The notes: generated by a model not told the origin, from the letters alone. A DNA stretch of 64,000 bases from Lucifuga dentata (GCA_014773175.1 VXCM01005536.1:1-64000), one strand, 5' to 3'; shown: positions 33,181 through 45,898, numbered from the stretch's first letter. Program-made: numbers and translations.

Positions 33181-35194
33181 GTGCGGCATGTTGTAGGTGC
33201 TGAGAGTTTGAAACCTGCATGTCTGGACTGTTCTGCTTCTCAGTCTGCAGACTCCACAGCGCCAGAACTAAAGGCCAAAGCCACTCTGGATCAGATTAAT
33301 GTCTATGTGAACTGAGCAATGCTGTCAACATCATTAAAGCACAAGCTTTAACACAAATTCTAAGAGCTTCAAGTCTGGTTTTATCCTTAATCACTACGAT
33401 AGCCTCTCGCTGAGTTACAAAAACACAATCAATCCCTTTAATACATTAATTCCTAATTGTGTGTTGGGTGTGAACGAACCGCTGGGATTAAATGATGTCA
33501 TGGGAGTGGCTCCTAGCATTACATTTGGTTTTGGGCTGAACGCTGTGTGCCGCTGCATGTTTCCTATAACAACTATACAACTTCCTCTCTTTCCTAAACA
33601 CACAGAGTGATGCAACATGTGCCAACAAATTAGAAAATCTTAAGTTAAAATCAAATTTTTTTACTGAGGCATCAGAATTCAGTTACTGACAGCTATAAGA
33701 TAATTTGGCTGATTTTTAGCCTGACTGCTCACTTCTAACAATCATTAGCAAAGTCCAGATTTTGTGATGGTTTACTTCCTGTGGTGTGAAGACGGTTAAG
33801 AGCGCAACTTATTTCCTCTGATCTGCTCAAAAGCCTGTTTACTTCTAAAGTCACGTTCGCTTACAACAGATTTTGCGAAATTTCCAGTTTTGGCGGTGTC
33901 TTGATTGTCTGCACCACTCAAAAAAAGACACCAGAAAAAAAACAATATGATTATATGTCAGGTGTGGGGAAATCACAGCAGGAGCTAAACTGGAGTTATT
34001 ATAATTACAGTAAACTTTTTATAAATAACATACATGTAGCATAGAAGCCGCTGCAGAAGTCCTCAGATGAGTGTGGAAGACCGACAGATGGAAAAGAGAT
34101 CATGATCATACTGTATGTCGTCCCATGCTTCATAAGCTATGTGGCTTTGTAGCTATGCTACAGGCCAGGTGACAAAGTCATTAGGCTTTTATGTACACGT
34201 AATTATCGATAGTGTTGAGTGCCATCGAGGATAACGCTCTGCTGAGATGATATATGACCAGGTGAACTGAAGTCTTGCGCCAAAGAATGTCGTATCCTAA
34301 AGACCATCTGTCACGTCCTGGAATGGTTTTTAATTCAGCCTTAACACCGTGATCCTGCTGTTAACGGCTGTTTGAAAAGACTTTAAATAAAAGACCAGGA
34401 GACTCCATCATATGTTACGAAGACTTCTGGAAAGTTTACACAAGTCACATTAAAAAAAAATCACAATTCATCCACACTTCAATTTCCTTGTAGCATCTGA
34501 GCCATCTCTTTTGTTTTGCTCAGGGAAAACATTTGTGCAGCTTCTTTCGAACTTCACGTGTAATTATATAATATAGTTTGAGGGTTTTTCGAGGACAATG
34601 TATGCATGACACCCAGTTGGGTGAGTGCCAGGTCATTAAATAGGCCGCAGATGGAACGCAATCATAAACAGCAGTCCTTTCCAAGGGTGGATCAGTCGCT
34701 GTGAGCGCTCTCCAGGCAGAGTTGATGCGTTTTAAAAGTTTGTGTGACAGAGTAAAAGGACTTCATAAATGCTTCATAACGTGTAAAACAAAAGGAAAAC
34801 ATAAATCCTGTCTGTGGAAAGGCCGTCCTGATCCCAGATTAAAGTCATTAGGCGATTGATGAGCAGCTTACTGCAGCAGACTGGAGCCGATGGCTAAGCG
34901 TTCTGGCCTGCTTCTCATTGAAGGAGGATCTCTGTTTGCATGTCTTGGAGTCCAAGTTGAAAGGATTTGCAGCAGCTTGAAGAGGACAAACTCATTCTTA
35001 CTCTGCGGACAGAGGAAGATAAGTATTACACGATTATACAGCAGTTTGTCAAAAAAAAAGGAGCCTTCAGTGATGAAAGATGCACAGTTCAGCTAACATG
35101 ATTACTCAGTTATCAAAAATCCTGATTTCTCAGTACGTTTAAATGCACCCCAATTGTTTTTGTCTGTACTGTGATTAGGGCAAAAATTCAAGAT
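33181..35194. other. Non-coding intergenic stretch
   Basis: No gene recognised. Repeat-free segments near 34140-34270 and 34590-34730 have the mixed composition often seen in conserved non-coding elements, which only alignment could confirm. Confidence 0.4.
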
Positions 35195-35421
35195 TTAGGC
35201 CGGATTCTCAGGCTAAGCGTTAGTGTTGCACTGACCTGGGTGTTCCAGTATTGTGTTTTGGAAGCTGAGCGGTGACTCCTAACATCACGTCACGCCACCT
35301 TGAGCACCGCGCGGTGCTCAAAGTTCATTTAAATGAACTTTGACCTTTCTGACGCTGACCTTTCCAATGCGCAACCAATCAGAGTGCTGCTGTACGTCAC
35401 GTAACCAGAAGCGCCACAACA

Positions 35422-35577
35422 ATGGAGGAGAAGCTTATAATCTGTAGAGTATACAACACAACTTTAAAATCGTATCATCATCTGGTTAAAAAAAAAAAGG
35501 CGCTTGCTTGGCAAAATGTCAGCAGTCAGACAGGGACGTCAGGTTTGGAGATTGTTAATATAATGTCTGAAATGTGA
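35422..35577 (+). CDS. MADF-like N-terminal fragment of a Harbinger accessory protein
   Basis: The frame starts MEEKLIICRVYNTTLKSYHH, continues LVKKKKALAWQNVSSQTGTS and stops after 51 codons. The pattern MEExLI...Y..L..Y.DL.KK..AW..V resembles the start of MADF DNA-binding domains encoded as the second ORF of PIF/Harbinger transposons. The normal domain is about 80-90 residues, so this is a truncated remnant. The start is the first ATG downstream of the element's non-coding left arm. Its end runs into an assembly gap region. Confidence 0.45.
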   Translation: MEEKLIICRVYNTTLKSYHHLVKKKKALAWQNVSSQTGTSGLEIVNIMSEM

Positions 35578-35699
35578 GGTTTCATGCACCCACATTCGCT
35601 GTTTTTTCGCTTTTCTTCTCCTAATAAGAAGNGTCTGAAATGTGAGGTTTCATGCACCCACATTCGCTGTTTTTTCGCTTTTCTTCTCCTAATAAGAAG
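35565..35699. repeat. False tandem duplication around gap (67 bp)
   Basis: 35565-35631 equals 35633-35699 exactly, around the N at 35632. Confidence 0.85.
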
Positions 35700-35816
35700 A
35701 GCGTTTTGTTTTTTTGTTTTTTTTGCGAAGTTCATGTCGCTGAAATCCGACTTTAACCACGAATGTGCAAACATCGCGTGTAGGCTACATCCTGTCAGTC
35801 CATGGTAACCATTAAA

Positions 35817-35949
35817 AATTGTCATTAGCAACGAGCGCTTCCTGCCAGCGCGAGGTTGAGCGGCGCTGCTCAGACTCCGCTCNAATTGTCATTAGCAACG
35901 AGCGCTTCCTGCCAGCGCGAGGTTGAGCGGCGCTGCTCAGACTCCGCTC
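35817..35949. repeat. False tandem duplication around gap (66 bp)
   Basis: 35817-35882 equals 35884-35949, around the N at 35883. The relative at 52.4 kb has one copy. Confidence 0.85.
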
Positions 35950-36014
35950 GTGCAGCAGAACGCTGAACGCCAGGTCAGCTAAATGCTAACGCTTAGCATG
36001 TGAATCCGGCCTTA

Positions 36015-36807
36015 CATGGACAGCATCAATAATTTCAGAATGCCCACTTCTCAGTGTGGGCATTCTGAAACGTATAAACACAGTGGATGTCCGATGAGGC
36101 CTTTCCATTATGAAATAAATGTTATTGATGATGATGATCCACCAAATTTCAAATTACAAATTAAAAAAAAAAAGTTTTTTATATCCTCATGTATTTCTCT
36201 TTTTCCACTCTTGTAATTATAATCCCTTTTGGGCTCATGTAGAATCATTATTTAGAAGCAATTTTCTATTTATTCTGGATTTCAGTCCGGTGTTACCAAA
36301 ACTCCTCATTGTGAAGTTTGCTTTAGAGGCATTTCTGTTTAAAATGGAGAACGATGCCATTGTTAAAGCTCCGTAATGTAATATGGTGCTGCCTATTTAC
36401 CTGAATCTTCTCTACCACTTACAGGTCTTTATTGGAGGCATCACAGTAGGAAATGAGCCAAATACCTGCAGGGCAAACAGACTATTTGAATAAGAAAAGA
36501 CGAAAGGACCCTTTGTGGCGACTGTAAGGACTGCTGACCTTTGCATAAGGAGTTTCTGATGAGGAATTCCCTGCAGGTCAGGGATGCATCCAAATTATGT
36601 GCAGTTAACAAAACATCTCAGCAGCACTTGACTGGTGAACAACTGGAAGTGAGAGAAGAACGGAGAGGAATCCTGCAGAGGAAAACACACCTGCAGATGG
36701 AGAATGAGGGAATGCACCATGATGCAGGTGAGCAGATAATCCCTCCATCCCAGCAGGAACCACAGCGGGCTCACGCATTACACGCATGTTAACGATGGAG
36801 GTCTGCT

Positions 36808-36810
<3 letters not shown>
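36015..36810. other. Non-coding intergenic stretch
   Basis: An inverted pair AATGCCCACTTCTCA/GTGTGGGCATT occurs near 36040-36066. No gene was recognised. Confidence 0.4.

Positions 36811-36858
<48 letters not shown>
36811..36858. repeat. (GA)n microsatellite
   Basis: Uninterrupted GA run of about 24 units. Confidence 0.95.
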
Positions 36859-36862
<4 letters not shown>

Positions 36863-37793
36863 AAATGCTTCACAACCAAAGAGGTGGGAAAGATGGAAGC
36901 ATTTTTTAATTAAAATGAGTTTTTATTTTCTATTTGTCACACTGGACATCGATTAGGTGTGGAAAAATGTGTGTCATTTCAGAGATTATTTCAGTTTTAT
37001 ATATATATATATATATAAAAAAGCAAAGAGCAAATCAAAAATGTACAGAATTTGATTTGGTTCATTGCAACAACAAACACCTGATGAGCAGAATCTTCTA
37101 CCATCAGGCATGACTAAGAAGCTGTTTTTGCTCTCGTGGAAAATTTTGAATGTGCGTTGTGAACATGTAAATAGTTACAAAGCACACGGAATAGGATATT
37201 CTCAGGTCCATGTTGGTCCACATTCATATGTGGAATGAAATCAGATGTATCTGTCTTTGTAATCTCAACATGATTAATCTTACAAATGGGGATTACCTTT
37301 CATTTTAGGAGAGGTTGTTAACAGGAATTCCTGCTTCTCCACTTGATTATAAACTCTCCTTGGAGCACAGACAAGACATAACTAAAAGAACAATAGAGCG
37401 AATGAGAGCGAAATTTAAACCCTCCACACTTTTACTTCAACACAAGGCCAGCAGCAAATTCTGTCGGAAGCAGACCTCTGGAATTCACCAGTGGAAAGAA
37501 ATTCCGACAGGCAAGGAAAACTTTTCTGTTCTGTTACTCTGAACACACCAGTGTTTCCTTGATCCAGCCAGAACATTTTACCTGTTAACCATCGAAGGAG
37601 AATTTCCCTCAGATCACAGAAACATCAATCACTTTTCCAGCCAGAGGTGATGGTGAACATGCTGGTGAACTCCAACCCGCCTTACACCATCAATAAAAGC
37701 TGCTGATTCCTGATGAACAGCAGGCCAGACTCTCCTCCATCTCTTCTGTCTCTCTTTGTTCCTGTTTCTTTCTTATGTACATACATGCAAATG
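36859..37793. other. Non-coding intergenic stretch
   Basis: It has a short AT run at about 36999-37017. No gene was recognised. Confidence 0.5.
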
Positions 37794-37806
37794 GACACAC
37801 ACACAC

Positions 37807-37846
<40 letters not shown>
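37794..37846. repeat. (CA)n microsatellite
   Basis: A CA run with one G interruption. Confidence 0.95.
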
Positions 37847-37848
<2 letters not shown>

Positions 37849-38016
37849 ATTTATAGTATCTGTAGGGTTTCCTGCTGTGTGTATTTACATCACAAGCAGC
37901 TGGAAGACGTTGGTGTTATTGACGGGGAAATGTGGGTAAAATCTGTCAGGAGGAAATGGTTTTTTATTGACATCATCATCACAAAGACCAGTTAAAGAGA
38001 AGCTGCAGGAACTAAT

Positions 38017-38141
38017 GCTACCTGTAGCTACCCTGTAGCTACCTATGGCTACCCTGTCTACCTGTAGCTACCCTGTAGCTACCTATGGCTACCTGTAGCT
38101 ACACTGTAGCTACCTGTAGCTACCCTGTAGTTATCTATAGA
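38017..38141. repeat. CTGTAGCTAC minisatellite
   Basis: Units of 10-11 bp (CTGTAGCTAC, with CTATGGCTAC variants) repeat about eleven times, and higher-order repetition is visible. The unit contains the palindrome GTAGCTAC, so both strands can self-pair. Confidence 0.85.
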
Positions 38142-38379
38142 TATAATTTTTAAAGATCATCAAATTATCGCAAAATAATACAAATATGAGATAAATTGCG
38201 TAGCGTTTTTGGAAAAGCAACTGCAAACTCTGTATTGTTGCCCAAACATAATAAATGCTCCATGAGATCCTGTTGGGACTGATTATCTCCAATATGGAAT
38301 CATACCACTGAGCTCCTTCTTTAACCGTCAGGTTAGTCTGAGAACATCGAATGTTTCCTTCGGTTTAAAGTCTCTCCAA

Positions 38380-38752
38380 ATGTTCTGATGCACATCAGAA
38401 AGCCAGTCACAAACCACTATACACTGATTTTTGTCTGTGCTGCCACTACGGCAAATGCAAGTAGCCTTTAAATTCTCATAGAGTTCATTTTGGTGCACCA
38501 ATTAAAAATATTCTTATCTTTTCCGTGCCGTAGAAGAGATGGACAGACAAACACACTGATGAGATGCCATTGTGTACGACAATATGAGCAGCATATTGTA
38601 CAGAGACATAAGGACCTCGCCTTGTTGTTTGAACAAAGCTTCAATGGCACTTTACCACAAAGGTAATGTAGGTAATGTCTGAATGGCAAAAAGCACCGAT
38701 TTAACAGACAGGTGATGCCAGAACAGATTTCATGTCTAAAAAGCCCTTTACA
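38380..38752. mobile_element. Possible diverged copy of the CTTTTCAGACATG MITE
   Basis: Only the right portion (GCACCGATTTAACAGACAGG, GATGCCAGAA, CATGTCTAAAAAG) clearly matches 29690-29728. The left border is a guess. Confidence 0.25.
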
Positions 38753-39981
38753 ATTCTATAGCTGGTCTGTTTCTCAGACTACACTGACGTTGATTTATGC
38801 AGATTACAATCAGATTATGATGTATTTATTATCTTAACCAGAGCAGAATTGAAGATTTATGTGTGTTTGTGACAGAACTGCTCTCAGGTCTGATGCTTAT
38901 GAGATGACGTCTGACCTCTACATAAAACTGTTTGGGAAATCTCATACAATCTGTTATTTCTGATGCTTTCAAAAAAACAACTGCCAAGACAACTCTTTGA
39001 AAAACTTTGGCCGTGGCCATGAGGAGAGCGGGAGCTGAGCAGACACACCGTTTGATCCAAACTGACAAAGAGATGGAAGGAAAATGAATAAACCAGAGAG
39101 AAGTTCTTCAGCCTTGCACTGTTGCTCCCTAGAGAGCAACCCGGCAAAAGGAATATCTGATAAAAACAGAGGAGAAACAGGCAGAGAAACTTTGGCTTTT
39201 GAATTATTGAGGCTTTTGAGGTCTTGGCGTGTGCGTAGGGTTTTGTTTTTGTATGGTTTGATGAATGAATGCGTAGCTGCAGGATGGTAGCTTACACGTG
39301 CATTCTAATGGGTTTACATGACATTTAAACAGTGTGTCAGTGCTGATCTAGTTATTCCAAATCAGCCGTAACGCAGGTACATCATCAATTTTTCAAAGCC
39401 GCTCTGCATGACAGGATGAAGAGTTAACAGGCAGTTTGATCAATCGCCCAGCGAGGAGAGTCAAAGCTTTCATTTCTGATCCTTTGAGTTTAATTTCTGA
39501 GGTAATATGGCCTTCACACACTGCCATGTGTGAAGGAGAGAAACAGAAATTGATGCGGTCTCCATGGTGACCATCCCATAGTTAAAGGCAGGGATTCTCA
39601 GCCAGCATTGTGTGTGTGTGTGTGTGTGTGTGTGTGGAGACCATGTAAAGTGTCTCCAGTTGGGTGAAGCCGAAACAAGTCTGGTGCGTCTCTTTCATGT
39701 GTTAGATCAGAGCCATGCTAATGTGACGTTCAGCCCAGCCTCGCTTTAATTGTCAAGTGGCCATAGCAACCGCTAATTGTGAACAACACCGCCGGCTTTT
39801 TATTTGTTGTTGGTGTGAACGATGTCAAAAGCAGCAGGCTTGTAAACCTGCAGATATTTTTACTGGTGATTTTCAGAATCAGACTTAGAAATAAGCGATG
39901 GAATGATTCATCTTTATTTTCCTGCTGTTTGATAAACAGCGATGGTTCCATTAGCAAATAGAACTGAGTTATGCCTTGTAC
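38753..39981. other. Non-coding intergenic stretch
   Basis: It holds a TG run at 39609-39636. A repeat-free segment near 39730-39800, containing TTTAATTGTCAAGTGG and CGCTAATTGTG, could be regulatory. No gene was recognised. Confidence 0.4.
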
Positions 39982-40479
39982 TTAAAGGACCATACGAGTA
40001 GTTTTTGCATGTTTGAGCCCAAATAAATGCTGCGGACATGTTATATTACTGCCAACCATTTTCCAAAATGTAAACCTGGAGCAGTACATTTTTGAATTCC
40101 AGGACATTACAAAAGTCACAGACTTCAAACATACTTAAGCTATGTAATCCATCACAGGAAACCCCACACCATTTTATTTATTTTTTTGTCAAAGTTACTT
40201 TATTTAACCGATCCAACATGGAGCTACACGGAAGAAAATGTATATCTCCACTAGGGAATATATAGTACCAGGACTATATATATTAGCAAACAAAACATAT
40301 TATTTTTTAAGGTGGGTGTATCACCTTAACATCATTTTATTTTGAAAGTTTATGAGTTTGGCAGAATAATAACTAAAATGCAGTTTTATATTTTGGGAAA
40401 TGGTTAGCAGTTACGCAGCATCTATGGTGGAATTATTTAATGGGCTCAAACATGCAAAACCACTGGTATTTTCCTTTAA
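39982..40479. mobile_element. TTAA MITE, subfamily A2
   Basis: TTAA lies at both ends (39982-39985 and 40476-40479). The left arm AAAGGACCATACGAGTAG and the right arm ACCACTGGTATTTTCCTTT are diverged inverted repeats. The interior retains GGGAATATATAGTACC. Confidence 0.75.
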
Positions 40480-40915
40480 AGATCTTAAACTCTGGAAATT
40501 GTATCACAAATTATGAATGATACACTAAAATGTAGTAATTCAGTGAAATGAAGGAATAAACTTTCTATAGCCAGAATAAACAGCAACCATAAATAGCTAT
40601 TAAAGGACTATTAGAGAACTTACGGTATCTCTAAAGCCAGCCTGATTTGATGTGATCTATAAATTATACAAGCTCATTGTATAAGCTTGTATTCTTTAAT
40701 TGAAGGTTAACAGACAAAGAACAAAGCACACATCATCTTCCTCACTTTTAAGTCTTACTAGAGCTAAATTTACAGCTTTGGGATTGGAAGAGTTGATTGT
40801 TTTCTCGCTCATAAACTGCTATTCTTCACCAGCCTGTCATCTCCGCAACCTGCCAAACTTTCAGCCTGACCATGAGCCGCCATGTCCAAGAGCAATGTTT
40901 ATGTGCAGGGTGGGC

Positions 40916-40937
40916 GTGTGTGTGTGTGTGTGTGTGT

Positions 40938-40983
<46 letters not shown>
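40916..40983. repeat. Compound (TG)n(GA)n microsatellite
   Basis: About 11 TG units followed by about 21 GA units. Confidence 0.95.
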
Positions 40984-40985
<2 letters not shown>

Positions 40986-41056
40986 ATGAGGTTGTAGCGT
41001 AAACACTGATGGAAGTTGTTATGTAAAGAAAAAAGAGAGGTTGAAACCCCAAACAC

Positions 41057-41786
41057 TTTGCTCCTGTCACATTTTTATCACTGTGGTTCATTTTTCACTG
41101 TAGCTGCAAGTCCTGCACCTCTATGGAAGCAGCACAATCATGGCTACATGTAGGAAGAACTCAGAAATGTCTTTTGTGCAGTATAACACAGTTATAATGT
41201 CATAAATCATAAAAAATAAAAAAAAACTTAAGTTGAATTTCTTTGATAATTTATTTTAAAAAATTGAAAAAAGATGTAATCTATATATACAACATTTTTC
41301 CACGTGCCCACAAGTGTTACCAACACTGGAAAAATAAAATTAAAAACATTTAAAAAAAGGGACTATACATACTGAACTATTTACATTTTTACAACCTATA
41401 ATCTGTATAAACAATAGGCTTAGTGTGCTGCTGCAGTCTGCATTCAGCCAATGATGTGCTGAATTGTTGTCATGTGACTGTTAAAGAGGCCAGAGGCGCT
41501 CCAGGTTTGCTAGTTGCAGCGAAAAACGCAGAATTTGTTGCTTTGTACAGAATTTGGATTGTATAAAGGGTTTATTTTTAGCAAATTCTTAAATGAGACG
41601 TTTATAATAAAGTGATTTTGAGGAAATATCACTGTTTTAAGCTTAGATTTGGTTTGAAGTGTTAGGCGCACATGGTTAGTTCAATGACCGTCGGAAATTT
41701 GAAAACCCGACGATAATTTTGTTTTTTTTAAAGTTTCTGGCTATGACAAATGGTGTAATTTTGGTGATTGTTTAAAGAAAACATGT
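41057..41786 (+). repeat. Dispersed 0.7-kb repeat, family K, copy 1
   Basis: It matches 57053-57771 on the same strand from TTTGCTCCTGTCACATTTTT to GTTTAAAGAAAACATG with few differences. No terminal inverted repeats, open frame or poly-A tail were seen. It is an unclassified transposon piece or a segmental duplication. Confidence 0.75.
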
Positions 41787-41862
41787 GGTAATTAAGGTCA
41801 TCAGAAAGAAAAAAACATGTAACCAAGTAAAAAAAATGACAGTACTTGGGTAAATGTACTTA

Positions 41863-42162
41863 TACAGAGCCGCTAAAGGGATATGAGAAAAAATAAATTG
41901 CTAATTTCTTGTGCACACCAGGTTTCTCGTGCGCATGAGAAACCTTTTCTGGTAACTGCATATCCTCCTTTAATTTGTTGATGATACTGTCTGATATATT
42001 TCAGGATCTCATAAAGGCAAAGGTTTCTAGTGCTCCTCATACTATTGCGTTTACACCAGATATTACCAGAACCCTTATCTCGTGTGCACCAGAAACTTTC
42101 TCACGTGCACGAGAAACTAGAAATAAAAAAATATATTATCATATCCCTTTAGGAGCTCCGTA
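41863..42162. mobile_element. MITE family G, copy 2
   Basis: The ends TACAGAGCCGCTAAAGGGAT and CCCTTTAGGAGCTCCGTA are inverted, and TATA overlaps both borders. Internal motifs such as TTTCTCGTGCGCATGAGAAA are palindromic. Confidence 0.7.
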
Positions 42163-42289
42163 TAGTTATCTTCCACTTGTGTAGTAACATTTTATTTGCA
42201 TGTAAACTCCACAAAAGAATCAAACAGGGCTGAGTGGCTACACATTATGTGAGATCAGCATTGACACACCTGTTGAGGCTCTGATAAGC

Positions 42290-42440
42290 ATTTACCACCT
42301 GCTCCCCCAAGCCTCAGATCTGGCATTTGATTGCACCTCAATCAACATGGCATTGCTGGTATTTGGCAGCGTTATCGAGTGACAGATAATCATCCCATTG
42401 CATCCACGTCCCGCCGCCACTCGCTCACGGAGCCGGACCG
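42290..42440. other. Repeat-free block, possible conserved element
   Basis: It contains dense non-repetitive motifs (TTTGATTGCACCTCAATC, ATCGAGTGACAGATAATC). A minus-strand frame of 178 codons crosses it only because of a false duplication and is not a gene. Confidence 0.25.
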
Positions 42441-42514
42441 AACTCCACCGAGCAGCAGTGACCCTTAATGAAATACTGTATTGCAGTGTCCTTCTGCTAA
42501 TCCTGGCAGGTATC

Positions 42515-42645
42515 TGATTATCTGTGCTGAGGGGTATTTGTGTGGTATTTGCAGCAGGTGGGCCGTCTCGTCGGGGATGNTGATTATCTGTGCTGAGGGG
42601 TATTTGTGTGGTATTTGCAGCAGGTGGGCCGTCTCGTCGGGGATG
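42515..42645. repeat. False tandem duplication around gap (65 bp)
   Basis: 42515-42579 equals 42581-42645, around the N at 42580. Confidence 0.85.
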
Positions 42646-43165
42646 CTGAGTGACGTCTCCTTTCATGTCAGGCCCGGACCTGCTCTTTTCTTTTATGTGT
42701 CTCAGAAAGAGCCACATAAAAGATACAGAGACTAAATAATCTCTCTGCTCCAGCGGCAACATGTGTAATCTGGCTGTCCAAGCATGAGACCGTTTAGATG
42801 TAGAGACCATGAAAAAAAAAAGCAGCACGATGAGGCTGAAGCTAAACCAGCTTTATGAAATTGGCTTGATCTTTTGCTGATTTACTGTATGTCCGTGCTA
42901 AAGTCCTGCTGGTCATACAACTGTTCATGGTATCTGGAACATTCCGAGGTTATGTCCTGTAACACAAATTCACACGCAGACTGACATGCTTTCCCACACG
43001 CTGACCCCACGGCTGGCGCACACGCATGACTGTGTTTTTTTTCAGATGGGAGACAGCTGTGCAGCAGCAAAGACCAGAAAACAACACATAAAAGAGATGA
43101 AAAGTACAGGCTGAGTTTTTGATTTACATGTCCACAGAATCACTCAGCATATTTACATACACAGA

Positions 43166-43819
43166 TTGAAGGACCATACCACCTATTTTGCATGTTTGAG
43201 CCTATAATTTTCATACGTTACGTTACTGACAATCATTTCCCAAAGGATAAAACCGTATTTCAGCTTTTCTGGNAATTTTCATACGTTACGTTACTGACAA
43301 TCATTTCCCAAAGGATAAAACCGTATTTCAGCTTTTCTGGTATTTTGCAAAATTTCTTAAAAAAATCAAATATTCAAGTGATACACCCTCCTTAAAAATC
43401 CATGTTTCTCCTGCTAATAGTTACGCAGCCTTATGAAGTCACGGTCCTTTAAATTTTTCCATAAACGCAGGTCTTCTTTTGGGACTATATTCCCCGGTGG
43501 AGGCATACATTCACTCCACGCTTTTTATTGAGCTTAAACACTAAAATTACGTAACTTCTAAAAAAACAACTAAAAAAAACCTGAATACACGTCTTGTTGG
43601 TGATGATGGATTACCTATCCCAAGAACGTTTCAAGTATCAACAAGTTGATTTTAATAGCAAAATGAACTGAAACCAATGGAGGTCTGGAAGGTAGGAAAA
43701 ACATTTTTAATTCACTGTTCCAGTAGTGTGCTTTGGGAAATGATTGTCAGTAACATTATATGTATGAAAACTGAATATATTAGGCTCAAACATGCAAAAT
43801 GGCCGGTATGGTCCTTTAA
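43166..43819. mobile_element. TTAA MITE family A, copy 3
   Basis: It runs from TTGAAGGACCATACCACC to GTATGGTCCTTTAA; the left TTAA is mutated to TTGA. Its extra length over the other copies is explained by the false duplication at 43206-43340. Confidence 0.85.
43206..43340. repeat. False tandem duplication around gap (67 bp)
   Basis: 43206-43272 equals 43274-43340, around the N at 43273. None of the three sister MITE copies has this duplication, which proves it is not ancestral. Confidence 0.9.
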
Positions 43820-44074
43820 GGTTGCTGATGTCAGTTCTTAATCACAAGCCTCTTTATGTGATGGATGTTTTGTGCAGAGATGTAACTCAGTGACTCATAA
43901 AATAGATGTTTTTTCTTTTTGTTTCATCATTCTTCACTACATGACAATATCTTTTTTTTCCAACTAAGGAGGATTTTTAACACAGAGAAAACTTATTATT
44001 TAAACCATTTCATAAAGCACGGTCCAGTCTGGAGATAACTACAAATACTTGGTTCTGTGGTGGAAATGCATTTT

Positions 44075-44300
44075 GCATGCAATTTTATTTGTAGCCCAGT
44101 ATCACATACAACGTCTCAAAGGGCTTTACAGACCCACACATTAAAGGTCCAAGCTCTCTAGAAGACGAGGAAAAACTCCCTAAAAAAATCTTATTGTATA
44201 AGGAAAATGGAAGAAACCTCAGGAGAGGCTATTCAAAGAGAGATTCCCTCTCCTCAAATGACTGGGTGTGTAATAGGACCCGCAGGTGTAGAAACAGGTA
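44075..44300. repeat. Dispersed teleost repeat (SINE- or LINE-derived)
   Basis: It contains TTATTTGTAGCCCAGTATCA, CTCAAAGGGCTTTACAGA, GGAAAAACTCCC and GGAAGAAACCTCAGGAGAG. I recognise this order from common repeats in fish genomes, but only one copy is present here and its class is not shown by the sequence. Confidence 0.45.
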
Positions 44301-44967
44301 AATTACAAAGATCAAAAACAAAGAAATATTACAGAATAATATGAACAGCAAATAATCAATGATCAAGTGTCAGTTTATCAATATGAAATCAATGTTCTAA
44401 TGTTTAAAATTAGAGCCACATACAGTGAAAGTCCACATGTGGGGGTGTGGTCAGTTTTCAGGGAGGAAAGCCTACCTACATAGTTTTCTATGTATTTTAG
44501 AAATACATAATATGACCTTTTCCATGCTGTCAAAGAAGGACATAAACAGGAGTTTATCTGCTTGGTCTGACACTAACCTGTGCAGCAGGTAGTAATCTGA
44601 AGCCTGAGCAGACACCTCTCTGACCTGTCTGGCCTCGCGCTTCAAGCTGCTCTGTAATTACTTTGACCTGCAAAGACTGACGGGCTGCGTCCTTCACACA
44701 TCAAAAGCCAGCATCGCTCAAACTGCTATGCCACTCCGGAGACTTCAGAAGAAAATACAGATGTGAGGATTTCAGCTGAAGTGAGCAAAAAAAGGTCACA
44801 TTCCTGAATCTCACTGGATTCTGCTTTTGTGCTTTTTCCTCGTTCTTTGGGCAAGACGACATTTAGGGAGTCAGACAGCATGGGATGCACGGTTACAGTC
44901 ATGAGACTCAATCTGATCAGATGATCTGATTCAATTCCAACAATTCCTAAAAAAGACTTAAGATACT

Positions 44968-45515
44968 GTAGGTACGTTTACATGGTGATGTTTTTGTCAG
45001 TCGGAATGATTTAATTCCGATTGACAATTCAGAACATAATGTTTACATTAAGCATTCAGTGGATCAATCCCAGGATGCATTGCACCGTGACGCTGGTCGT
45101 CTCTGACATGCGCACATGATCCCACATCCAGCTTTTCCCAGAATCCCAACGGACACACAACAAGATGGACCTGCTGCCTGTCCGTCCAGCCTTTCCACTA
45201 TTTTTAATTCCTTAAGAACATTAAGTAGGAATGTCGTCTCCGCCATCAACCTGTTCTGCTTTACAACCGCCATTTTTCTCAAACCGCCATGAAGCATCAC
45301 GTCATTACTCACATAATATCCATGTGCACAAAGCTCCAACTGTGGAAAGCGATCGGATGTACTGTTTACATGGACTTTGGTTATTAAAGGTGTAAACCTG
45401 ATTAGAATTTTATCCAGATTTGCTCAGTTTATTCAGATTGACGCGGTTACATGAGGCAGTTTTAATCAGGTTGGCATCTAATCAGATTCCTTATGGTCCA
45501 TGTAAACATAGTTAG
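44968..45515. mobile_element. MITE with TGTTTACATGG-type ends
   Basis: The outer motifs GTACGTTTACATGG and CCATGTAAACATAG are inverted, with further inner inverted pairs (GTCGGAATGATTTAATTCCG, TTTAATCAGG). Family M blocks carry similar motifs and may be older relatives. Confidence 0.5.
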
Positions 45516-45898
45516 TGACTATATAAGTAATGAACAATAACAGCCAGCTAGTAGCTTCATTACAGGCAGAGAAAATGAGACAAATTTGCATTTAGGCCTT
45601 TTGTTCCTTGTATTTAGCTGCAACATTTCCATATAAATAACTATCACAAATCTGTAAAGCAGGATAATAATATCTGACACACTGTTTTTGCATTTTAAGC
45701 TGCAGCAGTTACAGGCATGTCGTGCCTCGACAAGTAAAACAGCTGCTGTTGTATAATATTTTTTTCAGTTACATAACCCTTTAATGAAATCAACAACTAC
45801 ATAAAATGAGGATGGTCTTTTCAAGAGTGTTTTGGATCGCTTACTACATTCTGCCATCGGCAATTAAAGGCATCACATTATGCATAATGTGATGCATT

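Larger units (their letters stand above)
35198..36011 (+). mobile_element. PIF/Harbinger-like MITE, copy 1
   Basis: The termini GGCCGGATTCTCAGGCTAAG and CTTAGCATGTGAATCCGGCC are inverted. TTA flanks both ends (35195-35197 and 36012-36014), the 3-bp target typical of PIF/Harbinger. It encloses a MADF-like reading frame (35422-35577). Two artefactual duplications inflate its length by about 135 bp. A relative lies at 52352-52977. Confidence 0.75.

Noticed and set aside
38017..38141. Regularly spaced repeats considered as CRISPR-like
   Set aside because: Tandem units without unique spacers, in a vertebrate genome; a minisatellite.
39660..39690. GAAGCCGAAACAAGTC considered as a further hammerhead core
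   Set aside because: No CTGANGA box at the right distance and no stem I pairing.
42292..42828. 178-codon minus-strand open frame
   Set aside because: Its length depends on a false duplication around the N at 42580; no family signature.
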